The notes: generated by a model not told the origin, from the sequence alone. A stretch of DNA of 64,000 nucleotides from Dolomedes plantarius (GCA_907164885.2 OU015490.1:11830966-11894965), one strand, 5' to 3'; counted from the first letter of the stretch, positions 28,189 through 40,704 are shown. Program-made: numbers and translations.

Positions 28189-31100
28189 TAGAATATCCCC
28201 CCCGTCCGAGAAGAGGCTGACCAACAATGCCTGCATTGGAGGACAGACTCACCCGACCATGTGAGGAAAATGGGCGTCGACCACAAATTTGGAAACATAT
28301 GTTTTAAATTAAATTAGTATGATGATCACATGGCAAGACATTGCACATTTCAATATTGAATACACAGAAATACACTAATGATTTACTAATTTATGAACAC
28401 AATAAAAGCAAAAAAAAATTATAGTAATTAATGATCAATTATAGAAAATTGTAAATTATGTAAATTTCTTCCTGTATTGTTGCTTTGAAAAAAAATTAAA
28501 CTTAAAAATAAATTTATCAACTGAAAATTGCTGTGCAGGGCGGGCCCTCCCCACACAACAGAATCTCAGCAGAAAAAAAAATTCCAATTAAATTTAACCA
28601 AAAAAAAAAGAAACTAAGTTATCAAATTTTCACTTTACATCAATTTTAATTTTGAGTCGACTCACACATATAATAGAATATAACAATGAAAATATCAAAA
28701 TCAACAAGCAAACATGTTAAGTAAATGGAATAGAACATGACCATAATAATTTGAAGTTATTGTACTTTCCTCCTCAACTCTCACAACATTGGGATGAGTC
28801 CAAAAAGTTTGTAAGGTACACATGGTAGCTTATAGTTCACTGTCCTTGTATGTTGCTTGAGAAAAGTACAGAAAAAAAATCACAGTTCGGTAGGTTCTGT
28901 GACCTAGTTGTAGTTTGTTACATAAAAAAAAAATCACAGTCTTTTTAGTGCTGTGTTATTTCTGCTTCACAAACGTAGAATACATAAACATCACATTTTC
29001 TCGACTTGTTTACATATAAAGAAAATTAGTTCTTTAGTTACATAATAAAAATCACAGTTTATAATAAAAATCACACTTTCAATAAAAATCATAAGATTTA
29101 ATAAAATCACATTTCAAATATATCAATTGTACATAAAAATTACAAAACATATCACTCATTATCTAGTTTTCGTATCTTTATTTATCTCATTATTTTTTCT
29201 TAATATCTCTTATCTCCTTTATTTCAATATTACTTATTATCAAAAAAAAAATTTCTCTTTTCAATATCCTTATATTTCTTATTACTCTCATTTCAATATT
29301 CATTTGTTATTCCTACAATATTTATTCATTCCAAAATGCTATCCAATATTCTTTAGTTATACTTATTCATATTTATTCTAACTTTATTTATTCTCAATAC
29401 TTTTCACTTTATTTTCAAATTATTTATTTACTATTCATTTTTGTACATTTATTATAAGTTTATGTGGATCCATTTCCTTGTTTTGAAGGTACCTTGTTGT
29501 ATGTGTGTTACCCAAACTCTTAGTTTCAAATTCTTTAATTCTACCTCTAAGCAGTGAGGGTTGTGTTTATGTTTGTGTAACAAGTGGGTCTTCTTTCTCC
29601 ATATTGTTCTCTGACTAATAAGGAGGAAGAGTCTTTTAGCCGTACAGTGGACTAACCGTAAATCTCCGACAGAATATGACTGCTTTGAAAAACAGCATCT
29701 TGTATAGTACAAAGATGGAGAAAAAGGAAAAGGTGCAGTTGTCATACCTGTGGGATTATAATATATAGAAATGGGAGGACAAAAGGAGTGGCCATCCCAG
29801 CCCTGTTTTAGTCATTACTCAAGCAAATGATCTTCAGCACTTTAAGTGACTGAGTTGATGAATTAAAAACAAATAGCAAAAAAATTAATTAGATCTTAAA
29901 CAGTTGGGACGACATCCAACGCACTTGTAGAGGTGGGTGATAGGAAAGTGTTTTTCAAGAAATAGAAAATTTACTGAAAGGTTAAAGAAGTAGAGTTGTC
30001 ATAGCCGGTGTTTAAATTGAGATCCAAAAAAAAAATTCACATATAATAGTATTCTTAAGAAGAAAGTTTAAGTTAGACAGTTTTTTTTTTCTTTTTTATA
30101 TATCTTTAGTAGGACAACACATAAATAATTATATCAATTAAAAAATATATATAATGATGTTAAGCATCACATAGAAAAGAAAGAAAAATGGATCTAATGT
30201 TTGTCATTATTCGTGGTGTAGTTTTAAGTTCTCTGGTGCATTATAATATCTCAATCTGCAAGCATGGACAATTTCAGAATCTCGTTTAGTGTGAAAGTTT
30301 GGTCTATCAATTTTATATTCAATAGAATTCAAAATACACAACATATGAAAGTATTAAACACACACTAATAAAATATTTCTAATACCAATAATAATAATAA
30401 TAATAATAATACCTTAATATTCTCTATCAATTGCCATAATTTAATGTTAATGTTCAAATTTCAAACTATTATTCTATCAGTTGACACAAATAATCAAAAT
30501 TCTTTTACCAATAGCCATCTCAGTTTTATTAAGTTAATCATGAAATCGATAAACCAAAAACAATTTTTCTTTTCTTATATCACATTTTGGTATGAATCCT
30601 CGCTGTAAAGTTTCCAAATATTCATCATTTGTATTTAATCTCTCAAAAAATAATCTCTCATTATAATATTCTCTTTTCTATTTATTTATTTTTCTTCATT
30701 ATTTCTATTTCGAGAATTTCCTGGGGCGGATGAACCAAATATAACATACAATGGTTTTTCAATTCTCCAATTGTGGTTTTTTGGCACCCTAAGTCATGTT
30801 ATAAAGACGCTCCGTTTATGAAAATCGTAACACGAATTTTACCGTCGACTGAACCTCCAGAAATCTCCTTTACTTAAATTCGTAGAACAATTTACGAGGT
30901 CTCAACATCAAATGTAATATGTCAAAGTACTTAAATTAGAAAATTTTCTTGATGTCTGAAAATTACTATGTTATCCCTGCAGATATTTTCCAAAATCAAA
31001 ACCACAAGCATCTGATGTTAGTTTTAGAAAAGCTCAATTTGAAAACCGTAATATTTATAGGTTAAATGAATCAAAACAAGTTTGGCTCTTTTCATGATTG

Positions 31101-32417
31101 TGTTTACAAAACTAATGCTGAGCATTCAAATTTATTGCGGAGGCGACCTTCGAAATGTAATACAACGCGCTCGAAAACGGAAATGATTTACGTTATTTTT
31201 TTTTCTTTTTCTCCGCGACGATTCAGAACTGCGTGCAAAATTAGATACTCATAACATTACTTTACTCATTTACTATTTCAGTTTAACGTAACCAAGGATC
31301 ATTAATTATCTTAAAACATTAAAATATTCATTATCAGCAAAAGAACATGGAAATATTATAAAATTACACTAAAAACACACACTTATAATAAATTTATCAC
31401 ATATAAGTCTCAAAAATTTCTTAAAATTCAAATATCTTATAATATGAAAAATATACTCTTAAAATTCTTTCAAAATGCAAATCAAAATGAAACATTTTAA
31501 AATCAAAAACAAAATACACGTTTTAAACCAATGATTCTTACTTTCGTTTTACTTTTTATCGATTTATTTTTTATCATAGGTACTTAATTAAATCAATAAT
31601 TTGAAAATACTTTCACCGAAACACCTTTATAATAAATTTTTATCAGTATCTATTAATATTAAAATTTTTCACAATAATTTGTAAATTTTAGCTTACCAAT
31701 TGAAGTGTTATTCACACTCTTTACCATTATCCTTATTAATTTTCACTATTACATATCTTCATAATTTTAACATTTGTAGCTCGGTTCTGAATTTATCTTG
31801 GTGAAGTTCTTGGCTTAGTTAGTCCCAGTACACAGTATCCCAATTGGAACACTATGAAAGAGCACTTTAAAAGAAATTTTTTTTTTCTTTTTCGGAACTT
31901 GTAGAACCTTTCCTTTAGGTAACATTTTAAGAAGGCACTATTGCGTTGAACTGCTGGAACGAAGTTGTATCGCGAACACATTTTTCTGTTATGCACACAA
32001 TTTCGATGACCTAATACTTTCACTGATGATTTTTAAATGGTGGGGATTACGCACTTTTTACATGATGACACTCGCGAAGAATTTAAATGGTGATCACACG
32101 AAGCAATGGGGAACACAAATCGTAAGTATACACATTCCGGCACAAGATTTCTGAAAAGGAAAATACACAATTTTTGAAGAAACACCGGACTTGGACGCCC
32201 ACACGTTGAAACTGATCCAGGATGAATCTCACAGCAAGCCGAAGCACTTATTGACAATCACACTAGCACCGAAATGGGGCTGTTCACGCTGGCCTCCAAT
32301 CGAAGGTCGCACATGGAGCTGATTCACCATCGTAAGGCAGAAATGCGCACTAATGCACTCAGCTAAAGCGAAAAATTCACACGCGGTGACGCTGAAACGA
32401 AAACGCCGAAATGCCTT
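28189..32417 (-). other. Long internal non-coding segment of LARD-like element
   Basis: About 4.2 kb, AT-rich, with recurring AAAAATCACAG words (28880-29100) and an (ATA)n run near 30390. No open frame resembles Gag or Pol. Confidence 0.65.
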
Positions 32418-32469
32418 GGAAATCCAGTGGGATGTGGTCGCAGCAGGTGAAGTAAATCCTGGACGACTA
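32418..32469 (+). other. Worn serine-tRNA-like primer region beside LTR 3
   Basis: GGAAATCCAGTGGGATG, then GCAGGTGAAGTAAATCCTGG and ACGACTA, parallel the sequence beside LTR 2 with many changes. The B-box is lost. Confidence 0.5.
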
Positions 32470-32471
32470 AT

Positions 32472-32915
32472 TGTAACATACTGGACAACCCAAGGAAAGA
32501 ATGGGCGTCCAGCACATCACAGGCAATGATGGTGTAGTCGTGGCTATGATAATAATCGACGCGGCAAGTTACGGCATTACATTTTATTAGACGGATAATA
32601 CGTCTTCCCAAGACAATTACAAAATACGAAAAGCGTACATGTACGTGATCCCAAACATTATATAAACTCATCTCGCCATGTGATCGTAGTAAGGTTTAAT
32701 TGGTTAAAAGTTAGGAAAGGCGTGACAAATGCGCTAAAGCGTTTAATTTTCTGCCCACGCTACGCCAGTTTAGTTTTCGTTTAAACAGGCAGCCATTTAA
32801 TATTTTTTCTCTCGATATTATTAGAACTTAGAATCAAAAGCGAAATTTAGCTCGTACGCCCAAGGGAATTTAGAATAATGTTAGATTTTAAAATGGTATG
32901 GGGTTTTTAATGTTA
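32472..32915 (-). repeat. LTR 3 of LARD-like element (444 bp)
   Basis: Partner of LTR 1. On the minus strand it is the 5' LTR. Confidence 0.85.
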
Positions 32916-33776
32916 TATACATATATTTGATAATTTACTATAAAATACTCTTTAATTTACGTTAATTATCTTTTATTAGAATTAATTTTATAATTTTAAA
33001 AATACAACTTAATTTCTATACCTATAATTAGATACACGTGATTATAGTAACAGAAGGAAAAAATCCAATATTTGTTACAACATACCTGCTTAATAGTTTA
33101 ACATTTCAACTAAAGGAAGGGAGCAATAAAAAGTTTTCTATGGTAGTTTGACGTAATGAAGTTTTCAGTAGGCTGTTTATACCTCTTTCAATACCACTAG
33201 TCTCAGACCAAGATTCACCTGCTAGCTTACGTTTTACGGTTTGCTAACATGCTGAATCTAATAATGTCACGGTTTTCTAAGTGATAGTGGACACTTCCCC
33301 GAAGATTTATGTGTTTCAGGGTTCTGGAAGCCTCAACCAGGATGTGGGAGGTGGGGAAAAAGAGTCCCTGTCTTTGTTTGTCAGTGGAGGAAAGTGAAAT
33401 CGGATCCGCACGGTTAGGATGCCCCTGGGTCAAGCTAATAGGGCAGTGTTTAGCTGAAGCGTTTAAAAGGAAACTGTTATGTTTTGTCTAACAAAGAAAG
33501 GGATGCATTTTGCGACTGCATTCCATCCCATCTTTACACTCTTTATTTTTAAAAGAATAAAGAAAGAACTTCGTACCTTTGGAGGATTTAAGTGGTTCGT
33601 TTGGAAAAATGAAAGGAAAGCGAACAGTGTAAACGGATTCTTAAAACCGGTGGATTAATTCTTTAAAGTGAAAATTTTAACATAAAAATAATAGATTTGA
33701 TTTTCTTTTTGCGATATTGATTCTTATAAACGGTTGATTCTTATAACCACTGATCACTATAAGCGGTGGTTACTGT

Positions 33777-33834
<58 letters not shown>
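33777..33834. repeat. (TA)n microsatellite
   Basis: About 56 bp TA between the pogo-type right end and the BEL LTR; the target of the BEL insertion. Confidence 0.95.
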
Positions 33835-33839
<5 letters not shown>

Positions 33840-34128
33840 CGATTGGTTGTTGGTGCGGTGCTTAGCGTTAAAAAGGAAACTGAGATAAATTACGAAAAGT
33901 TATATTTACAAAAAATATTTACAATTTAAGTATTGAGTTTGCGTTAACATAGTAAAAGGTTGCGGTGACAAAATAAGACGCTCCGTATAGAGCGGTGCGA
34001 AGTTGCGTCTAGAGACAAAGGAGTCCGCTAGTGAAGTGTTCGAAGGGGACTCAAGTTCAATGACCGGAGTTGGAGATAAGAGTCAGCGAGCGCCTCCTGC
34101 TGGAAGCACAGAGGGGTGTGGGTTGACA
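33835..34128 (-). repeat. BEL 1 LTR (3' LTR)
   Basis: The plus strand starts TGTTGCGATTGG and ends GGGTTGACA, giving TG...CA ends on the minus strand. Confidence 0.88.
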
Positions 34129-34141
34129 TTCTCCCACCCTA
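34129..34141 (-). promoter_or_regulatory. BEL 1 polypurine tract
   Basis: The minus strand reads GGGTGGGAGAA immediately before the 3' LTR, the expected site for plus-strand DNA priming. Confidence 0.7.
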
Positions 34142-34149
34142 TCAGGACC

Positions 34150-37100
34150 TTAGTTCTGATATAAAGGAAGAGGAGAAAGTTTGGTGATTGAACGTTTTAC
34201 AACGTTGTTTTGAGTTTTAACTGTAGCGATTCGAACCAGATTGTCCTTGCCAGGATAAGTTTCTAGGATCCTTCCTAGTTGCCAGGAACCTGGAGGAGCA
34301 TCATCTTTTATGAGTACGATGTCATTTTCTTTAAGATTCGGCTGCGAAGACTGCCATTTCTTCTGCTGTTGTAGGGAGTGCAAATAAGAATGCCTCCACT
34401 GTTTCCAGAAACCTCTTCTCATGTTTTGGACAAGCGTCCATCTGCTAGCTAGTGGAGGAGAAGAGAAGGGTTGATCAGGTACAGAAGTGAGCATATCTCC
34501 TGTAAGGAAATGGGATGGGGTAAGTGCGGTAATAGAGTCAATATCCGAGTTTTTAATGTATGTAAGAGGTCGTGAATTTAGTAAAGCTTCTGTCTGGCTG
34601 AGTAGAGTTGATAATTATTCAAACGTTAGGAGAGTTTCTCCCATCACTCTTTTAAGGTGAAATTTTATTGAGCGCACTCCTGCTTCCCAAATTCCTCCAA
34701 AATGAGGAGAACCAGGTGGAGTGAAATGCCACTCGATAAAAGTGTTGGCTAGGTGGTGAGCAATTGATTCATTTTTAGGCAATGAACGCCACATTTGTTG
34801 CATTTCGTTGAGTTTTCGTCGAGCACCCACAAAATTGGTAGCATTATCTCTATGAATGTGGCGAGGGGCACCACGACGAGCACTGAAACGGCGAAGAACA
34901 GCTATAATTGATTCAGCTGACAAAACACTGACTGCTTCAAGATGCACAGCTTTAGTCGATAAACAAATGAATAAAGCTATATATCCCTTGGTAGTTTTAG
35001 AACCTCGACCTTTACTAAACTTTATGGAGATTGGACCGGCGTAATCAATGCCGAAGTAGAAAAAAGGTCGTTCCAGAGTTACTCGAGGCTTAGGTAAATT
35101 ACCCATCAGTTGTGTTTTTGTGGAAGTCTTGAATCTGTGACATTTTAAGCATTTGTTTATACATTTATTAATTAATTTTCTTCCACCAATGATCCAGTAT
35201 GATTGCCGTATGATGTGCGCTAACAATGTTGGGCCAGCATGTAGATAGGATACATGACGTCCTTTGATGAAAAGTTCACAGAACTTATGTTGATACGGCA
35301 GAATAACAGGATGTTTCTGATTAAATTGTAGTTGCGAGTTCTGTAATCGACCTCCCACCCGTAAGAGACCGTTTTCGTCTACAAATGGGTAAAGGGAGCG
35401 TAATTGACTTCTGTTTGGTACAGGTTCTTGATTTTTGATGCATTTTATGTCTTTATGAAAATAGCTATTTTGAATAGAACGGATAACTGTTTCTTCGGCT
35501 TGTTTGATTTCTGAAAAGGTGAGTGTCGTAGATTGATCTTAGATTTTCTGCCGATCTTTTACAATTTTTAATAAACCTTTGGCAGTAAGCTACAATGCGA
35601 ATTATTTTAGCCAAGGAAGAGAATTTTTCGAAAAACTCATCTACTAAAATATTTGAAGTGTGGAGGTGAAGGCTAAAGATTGGGTCAGCTCTTTGCTCAG
35701 TCTTCACTTCATCCTCGATTTCTTTCGAACTTGTTTTATTCTTAGGCCAGTAAGATGCATCTAATTGTAGCCACTGTGGACCATTAAACCATAAAGTGCA
35801 ATTTGGGAGACATTTAGGATCAATGCCACGTGAAGCGATATCTGCCGGGTTTTCTTTGGAAGTTACATGATTCCAGTGTTTGGTGGGAAGCACTTCCAAG
35901 ATTTGGGAAGTTCTATTGGCCACGTAGGTCTTTCACTTGCGTGGATGAGCGGATAACCAAGAAAGAACAACCTTGAAATCAGTCCATGCAAAAATTGGAA
36001 AGGTATTATCCTTGAATGTATTCAAAACGGATACAAACAATTTTGACAATAAATGAGCTGCACAAAGTTCTAACTTGGGGATTGATATCTGTTTGATAGG
36101 TGCAACCTTTGTTTTAGAGACTAAAAGATTGACCTTAGTAACGCCATTGTGAGTCTGGCGACAGTAGATTGCAGCCGCATAGTCTAGCGATGATGCATCG
36201 GCAAAGCCATGCAGTTCGACTTTACAATCCTCTGCAAAAGTAACACATCTAGGTACTGTGAGTTGGTTGATTTCATGAAATGATTCTTGAAATTTGAACC
36301 AATCATCAGCTAGATGCTGCGGAATAGGAGTGTCCCAGTCTCCCTTTGTGAGCCATAATTTCTGATAAAAGATTTTAATTGCAACAGTGCATGGAGACAT
36401 TAATCCCAATGGATCAAAAATGCGGGCAGATTCTGATAATATTCGCCTTTTTGTTATGGGCGATGTAAGCGCTAATGTAGCTTTATAGACAAAAGTGTGA
36501 GTGGATGAATTCCAAAATAATCCTAACACCTTTGAATTGACATTGGAATCGGTTGGTATTTCAAAATTTGCGCTTTTGCAAGAATGTTCTTGAAATTCAG
36601 CAAGAAATTGGTGGGAATTAGAATTCCATTTTCTTAAATTGAATCCATGTGAGCGTAAAATCGAAGCAATTTCTTTGCAAGTGGATATTACTTCTTGAAC
36701 TGTATGAGATCCTGATAACACATCGTCCATGTATATGTCTTCCTGCAAAATTCGAGAAATAGTAGGATTCCCTGCGCATTCGAGAGCGATTTGCTTTAAA
36801 CAACGGGTGGCCAAAAAAGAGACTGGAGCTAAACCGTAAGTGACGGTTTTTAATTTGTGAATGCGTATTTCATCAGTAGAATTGTACCTCCAAACAATTT
36901 GTTGATAATTTTGATCTTCTTCTGATACTAAAATTTGTCGGTACATTGTCTCTACGTCAGCTGTGAAGACTATTTTCGGAAATCGGAAATTAAGCAAAAT
37001 CTCAAAAATGTCCCGTTGCAATTTAGGGCAGACTCTTAAAACTGAATTTAAAGATATACCGCTTGAAGTCTTGCATGAACCGTCAAAAACTACTCGTAAT

Positions 37101-39349
37101 TTGGTAGTGGTACTGGTTGGTTTAATTACTGCGTGATGCGGGAGAAAATATTGTTCCTTTTCGGACCAATTGCGTAAATTGTCATTAACGAGCTCCATAT
37201 GACCTAAAAGCTCGTATTCACGCATAAAATCTTTGTACTGTGAATTAAATTCTGGCTTATCCTTAAATTTTCTTTCCATGGCTAGAAGTCGGGAAATTGC
37301 TGCTGCTTTCGAACTGCCTAGTTCTGTTTTTGATTTGTAAAATGGTAGCTTCACAACAAAACGATTATCTGAATTAAGGGAATATGTTTCCTGAAAATGT
37401 GCTTCTACAAACTGTTCTTCGGGAGTAAGCATCTTATTTTTAGAATAGGGAACACCTTCTAACTCCCAAAATCGTTTGAGCTCAGTGTCAATATTTATTT
37501 CGTAATTATGCAAACTAGATATTGAATCGGCATTTGTGCTTGTGTCAGGCAATTTACCAGAAACCAAAAAACCGAAAATTGAATTCTGTGCAATTAAATT
37601 ACTTTGAGAACAATTTATTTGACCAGGAAGTAACATCGAAAAGAAAATATCTGATCCGAGAATCATATCGATTTTATTAGGCGTGTTAAAATTTGGATCA
37701 GATAGTTGAAAATTTTTTAAGTGCGTGAAATGTTCGTCTTTTATCTTCGATACAGGCAGAGGTGCCGTTAATTTATCCAAACCATAAGCTGTAACCGTCA
37801 GCTTGACCCCAGGTTCATGAATCGAAAGTAAGTCAAGTGCTATACACCCTTTAGTCATGGCAAGGTCCTTTCCAGACAACCCTTTAACAGGAAATCTAGC
37901 ATTCTTCCCTTTTATTCCTAAAGTATTCATGTAAGTTTCACTAATGAACGATGACTCACTACCCGAATCACATAAAGCTCTCAGTGTATGTGCTTCTCCC
38001 GTACAATCTTTTACCATGATACATGCTGTGGGTAAAAGTGCGAATGAAGTTTGGGCCGTATTTAACAAAACAGTGTTGGTTTCGTTTGATGTACTGGGAT
38101 GATCGTCGCTAATAGCAGGTGCGTTTTTTCGATTTGTAGAGCCCTTTGAATCGAAAGTGGAAGCAGAAACGGAATAATTCTGCATATTTTCATGCAAGCT
38201 AGAATGATGCTTTTCTTTACAGAAATGACATGAATAAGTGGAATTACATTGGTAATCTGTATGCTTGTTTGATAAACAATTAATGCACAGTTTATTTTTG
38301 CGAACATATTGCTTTCTATCTTTCACACTCATTTCTTTGAATTTATGGCATTTAAAAAGTAAGTGGAAAGGCATTCTACACAGCATACACTTTGGATTGT
38401 TAGATGTAGGTTTAAAAACATTAACCTTTTCTTTTTTATTGTAAGACTCATTTTCGTGGAACAAGTCTAACGAAGCGCACTTATTATTAAGAAATTCAAG
38501 GAACTCATCGAATGTAGGAAAATCATTGTTAACAGTTTGTTGCGACCATTCTTCGCGTGTTTTCTGATCAACCTTTTGCAACAATATGTAAATTAGCCAG
38601 ATATCTCTCGAGTTAGCTTGCTCATCGATGGATTCATGTCCTCGAATGACTTCATCTGAGACATCTGCTATGCTGCGTAAATTGGATGCGTTTGCATGAT
38701 TGATAGATGGATGAACAAAAAATGTTTTGACGAGAGAAGAAACGATTTGTTTCTTTCTGTCGTATCTAGTAAGCAGTTTTTCCCAAGCTTCTTTGTAACT
38801 AGCTTCCGAAATTGGTATGTGTTTAATTATCGCTGCCGGTTCGTCAAGTAATAAACCTTTTAAATACGAAAACTTTTGAATATTGGATAAACTACTATTA
38901 TTATGAACCAATGATGAATAAAGATCTTTAAATGAAGGCCAGTCTTTGTAATTACCACTAAATGACTGAATATTTATTGTAGGCAGCTTAAAATTATTAG
39001 CATTAGAAATATTTGTTATAGGTCTCGGATCATTTACATTATCAATGCATAATTTTTCATGAGCTTCTTGAAGTTTGGCTTTGGTTTCATAATATTTATC
39101 CTCAAATTCTTCCATTTCGGAGAGCTCAATGGGCAGATCTGAGTCTGCTTTGTCGAAATCAGAATAAATTGTCTGTAATTTTCGCAGTTTGTTATTCAAA
39201 TCGTATTTGTTGAATGTTTGGTTTTCGCCATTAATATACTTATGAATTCTAGTTAATGCTGATTTCGCTCTGCCGCGAAGATTGATTGCAATTCTCTCAG
39301 CATTTTTAGAAGCAGTATCATCTGCCGAATCATTTGTTCTCTTTTCCAT
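34150..39349 (-). pseudogene. BEL/Pao gag-pol polyprotein with two stops and one frameshift
   Basis: Starts MEKRTNDSADD at 39349 and stays open for 1138 codons to a TGA at 35933. Gag with the DUF1759-type region (GNYKDWPSFKDLY) comes first, then Cys/His knuckles (CMLCRMPFHLLFKCHKF, CINC), a protease with CDSGSESSFIS, RT with YMDDVLSG and RNase H with LHGFADASS. Homology runs on past the stop (HPRK-stop-KTYVANRT, a likely Trp-to-stop change). A frameshift near 35535 follows, then integrase with the HHCC zinc domain, GIDYAGP, HRDNATNF and PPGSPHFGGIWEAG (D,D,E), a Glu-to-TAA change at 34615-34617 and the C-terminal DUF5641-like part to 34150. All domains are present; three lesions disable it. 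Confidence 0.92.
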
Positions 39350-39451
39350 TACGCTTGTAATGGTGCGGATGCGTATATAACTTGCGTGAAACCAAAATCA
39401 AACTTGATTCAAAAGAAAAAAATGTACTTATCTCAGGCTTCCTTGAGCTGG

Positions 39452-39469
39452 ATCTCACCGGTGCCTCCA
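39452..39469 (-). promoter_or_regulatory. BEL 1 primer-binding site
   Basis: The minus strand reads TGGAGGCACCGGTGAGAT two bases after the 5' LTR. The TGG start fits pairing with a tRNA CCA end; the tRNA is not identified. Confidence 0.6.
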
Positions 39470-39471
39470 AA

Positions 39472-39767
39472 TGTTGCGATTGGTTGTTGGTGCGGTGCTT
39501 AGCGTTAAAAAAGGAAACTGAGATAAATTACGAAAAGTTATATTTACAAAAAATATTTACAATTTAAGTATTGAGTTTGCGTTAACATAGTAAAAGGTTG
39601 CGGTGACAAAATAAGACGCTCCGTATGGAGCGGTGCGAAGTTGCGTCTAGAGACAAAGGAGTCCGCTAGTGAAGTGTTCGAAGGGGACTCAAGTTCAATG
39701 ACCAGAGCTGGAGATAAAAGTCAGCGAGCGCCTCCTGCTGGAAGCACAGAGGGGTGTGGGTGGAACA
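39472..39767 (-). repeat. BEL 1 LTR (5' LTR)
   Basis: Starts TGTTGCGATTGG and ends GGGTGGAACA on the plus strand; close match to 33835-34128. Confidence 0.88.
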
Positions 39768-40119
39768 TATATATATGTGTGTGTGTCAAATCTAAAGAAA
39801 ACCCAATTAATTAGCCCAGTTAACGTAATTAAAACCTTTTCAGAACTTCTAGCAATTTAAAAGAAATAAAAAATGGTTCACTAACATGGCTATATTGAGG
39901 TCCGCATTCTGGAAGTGTTGTTTTCGCAGAGCAGGGATTCAAGGACAGTTTCATCACGCTGCCCCAAGATTTATTATTAGTACGCACTTTTCAGCTAGCC
40001 TGCAGTGTAGATCACATGGTCTGACTCATTCAACACGCGCTCCTGAAGTCATCGATACTCATGCAATCATCGTCATATGCTACCACGATGTTTATTGCGT
40101 AGGCTCTCCGCTGTGGGGT
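39768..40119. other. Nothing recognised
   Basis: Short (TA)(TG) run at 39768-39787, then unique-looking sequence. Confidence 0.45.
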
Positions 40120-40123
40120 TTAA

Positions 40124-40361
40124 CCCTTTTAGGGCCGCCGTTAAACACTAATATCTACTCATTTATCATTTGAATTCAAAGTATTCCAGTTAAAGGAGCA
40201 GAAATATGGCTAGTAATTCCATCTGTTATCAGTTTAAAAAAGTAAAAACATTTTGTAACTTTTAATTGGAAAAATTTTCAAGATTTTTTCAGGTCAAAAA
40301 AAAAAAATCGGGGGAACAATCTGCACCGTGCCAGCGATAGAGTGTGTTGCCTCTGAAAGGG
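40124..40361. mobile_element. 238-bp MITE with TTAA duplications, piggyBac-type ends
   Basis: TTAA at 40120-40123 and 40362-40365 flank ends CCCTTTTAGGGCCGCC and, inverted, CCCTTTCAGAGGCAAC. CCCTTT ends with TTAA duplication are typical of piggyBac relatives. The downstream TTAAAGCC matches CTTAAAGCC of the intact 3' LTR at 45946, so this MITE entered the gypsy 5' LTR. Confidence 0.75.
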
Positions 40362-40365
40362 TTAA

Positions 40366-40682
40366 AGCCTTTCCGTCAAAGACTCTGTTGCTGAATGGTC
40401 AACGCACCGGACTGCTGAGATAGAGGTCCCCGGTTCGAAGCTCTACATTATTTTAATTTAATTTAATTCTAATTCTATTTCTGTTAGTTCTAGAAGTTGC
40501 TAGAACATTCTTTAATTTCCTGGAACGGCGTTCCAGAATATTCTGTTGATGGATAAAAGAGAAAGTAGCTCAACCTGTGAGTTCAGTTCTGAGTTCTATC
40601 AGCTAAGTGTTGTGTGCTAATAAACAGCGTTGTATTCCCTCTACGTGTGTGTTCAATCCATACGACTACCATCTACGCGACA
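40366..40682 (+). repeat. Ty3/gypsy element 2, 5' LTR (downstream of the MITE)
   Basis: Starts AAAGCCTTTCCGTCAAAG after the MITE and ends ACGCGACA just before the primer site. It matches 45945-46203 until that copy is truncated. The first bases of the LTR should lie upstream of the MITE, near 40110-40123. An AATAAA at 40620-40625 may be the polyadenylation signal. Confidence 0.75.
40383..40442 (+). other. tRNA-like Pol III promoter within the gypsy LTR
   Basis: A-box-like GCTGAATGGTCAACGC and B-box GGTTCGAAGC lie about 35 bp apart, as in a tRNA or a tRNA-derived SINE head. The same sequence recurs in the 3' LTR at 45966-46027, so it is part of the LTR. Confidence 0.6.
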
Positions 40683-40686
40683 TCTT

Positions 40687-40704
40687 TGGTGGAGGCGCCG
40701 GGTA
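40687..40704 (+). promoter_or_regulatory. Gypsy 2 primer-binding site
   Basis: TGGTGGAGGCGCCGGGTA begins four bases after the LTR and would pair with a tRNA CCA end. The tRNA is not identified. Confidence 0.55.

Larger units (their letters stand above)
26581..32915 (-). mobile_element. Non-coding LTR retrotransposon (LARD-like) with three LTRs
   Basis: LTRs at 26581, 27741 and 32472 surround a 0.7-kb and a 4.3-kb internal segment, neither with a recognisable protein. TATACA at 26575-26580 recurs at 32916-32921, so the whole array inserted once. The outer LTRs are nearly identical; the middle LTR is divergent. Minus-strand polarity is inferred from a purine-rich tract beside LTRs 1 and 2 and a tRNA-like primer site beside LTRs 2 and 3. 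Without Gag or Pol, movement would depend on another element. Confidence 0.8.
26462..33776. mobile_element. pogo-type element split by a 6.3-kb LTR insertion
   Basis: The left end (26462-26580) has AGTAAATTCCGCTTATAAG and repeated GATTCTTATA. The right end (to 33776), read inverted, has CAGTAACCACCGCTTATAG and TTATAAGAATCAACCG. Both ends touch (TA)n tracts. Subtracting the LTR element at 26581-32915 leaves about 0.98 kb, with no transposase in the remaining right part. I infer one short non-autonomous element interrupted by the retrotransposon. Confidence 0.6.
33835..39767 (-). mobile_element. BEL/Pao LTR retrotransposon 1 (5.9 kb, inactive)
   Basis: Two LTRs of 294 and 296 bp enclose a minus-strand gag-pol in BEL order. 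It sits inside TA-rich sequence, so a duplication cannot be told from the repeat. The LTRs differ by several substitutions and a 1-bp indel, making it older than the BEL element at 49 kb. Confidence 0.92.

Noticed and set aside
32363..32671. Minus-strand open frame shared with 26529-26780
   Set aside because: Repeated only because both lie in LTR copies; it has no protein family character.
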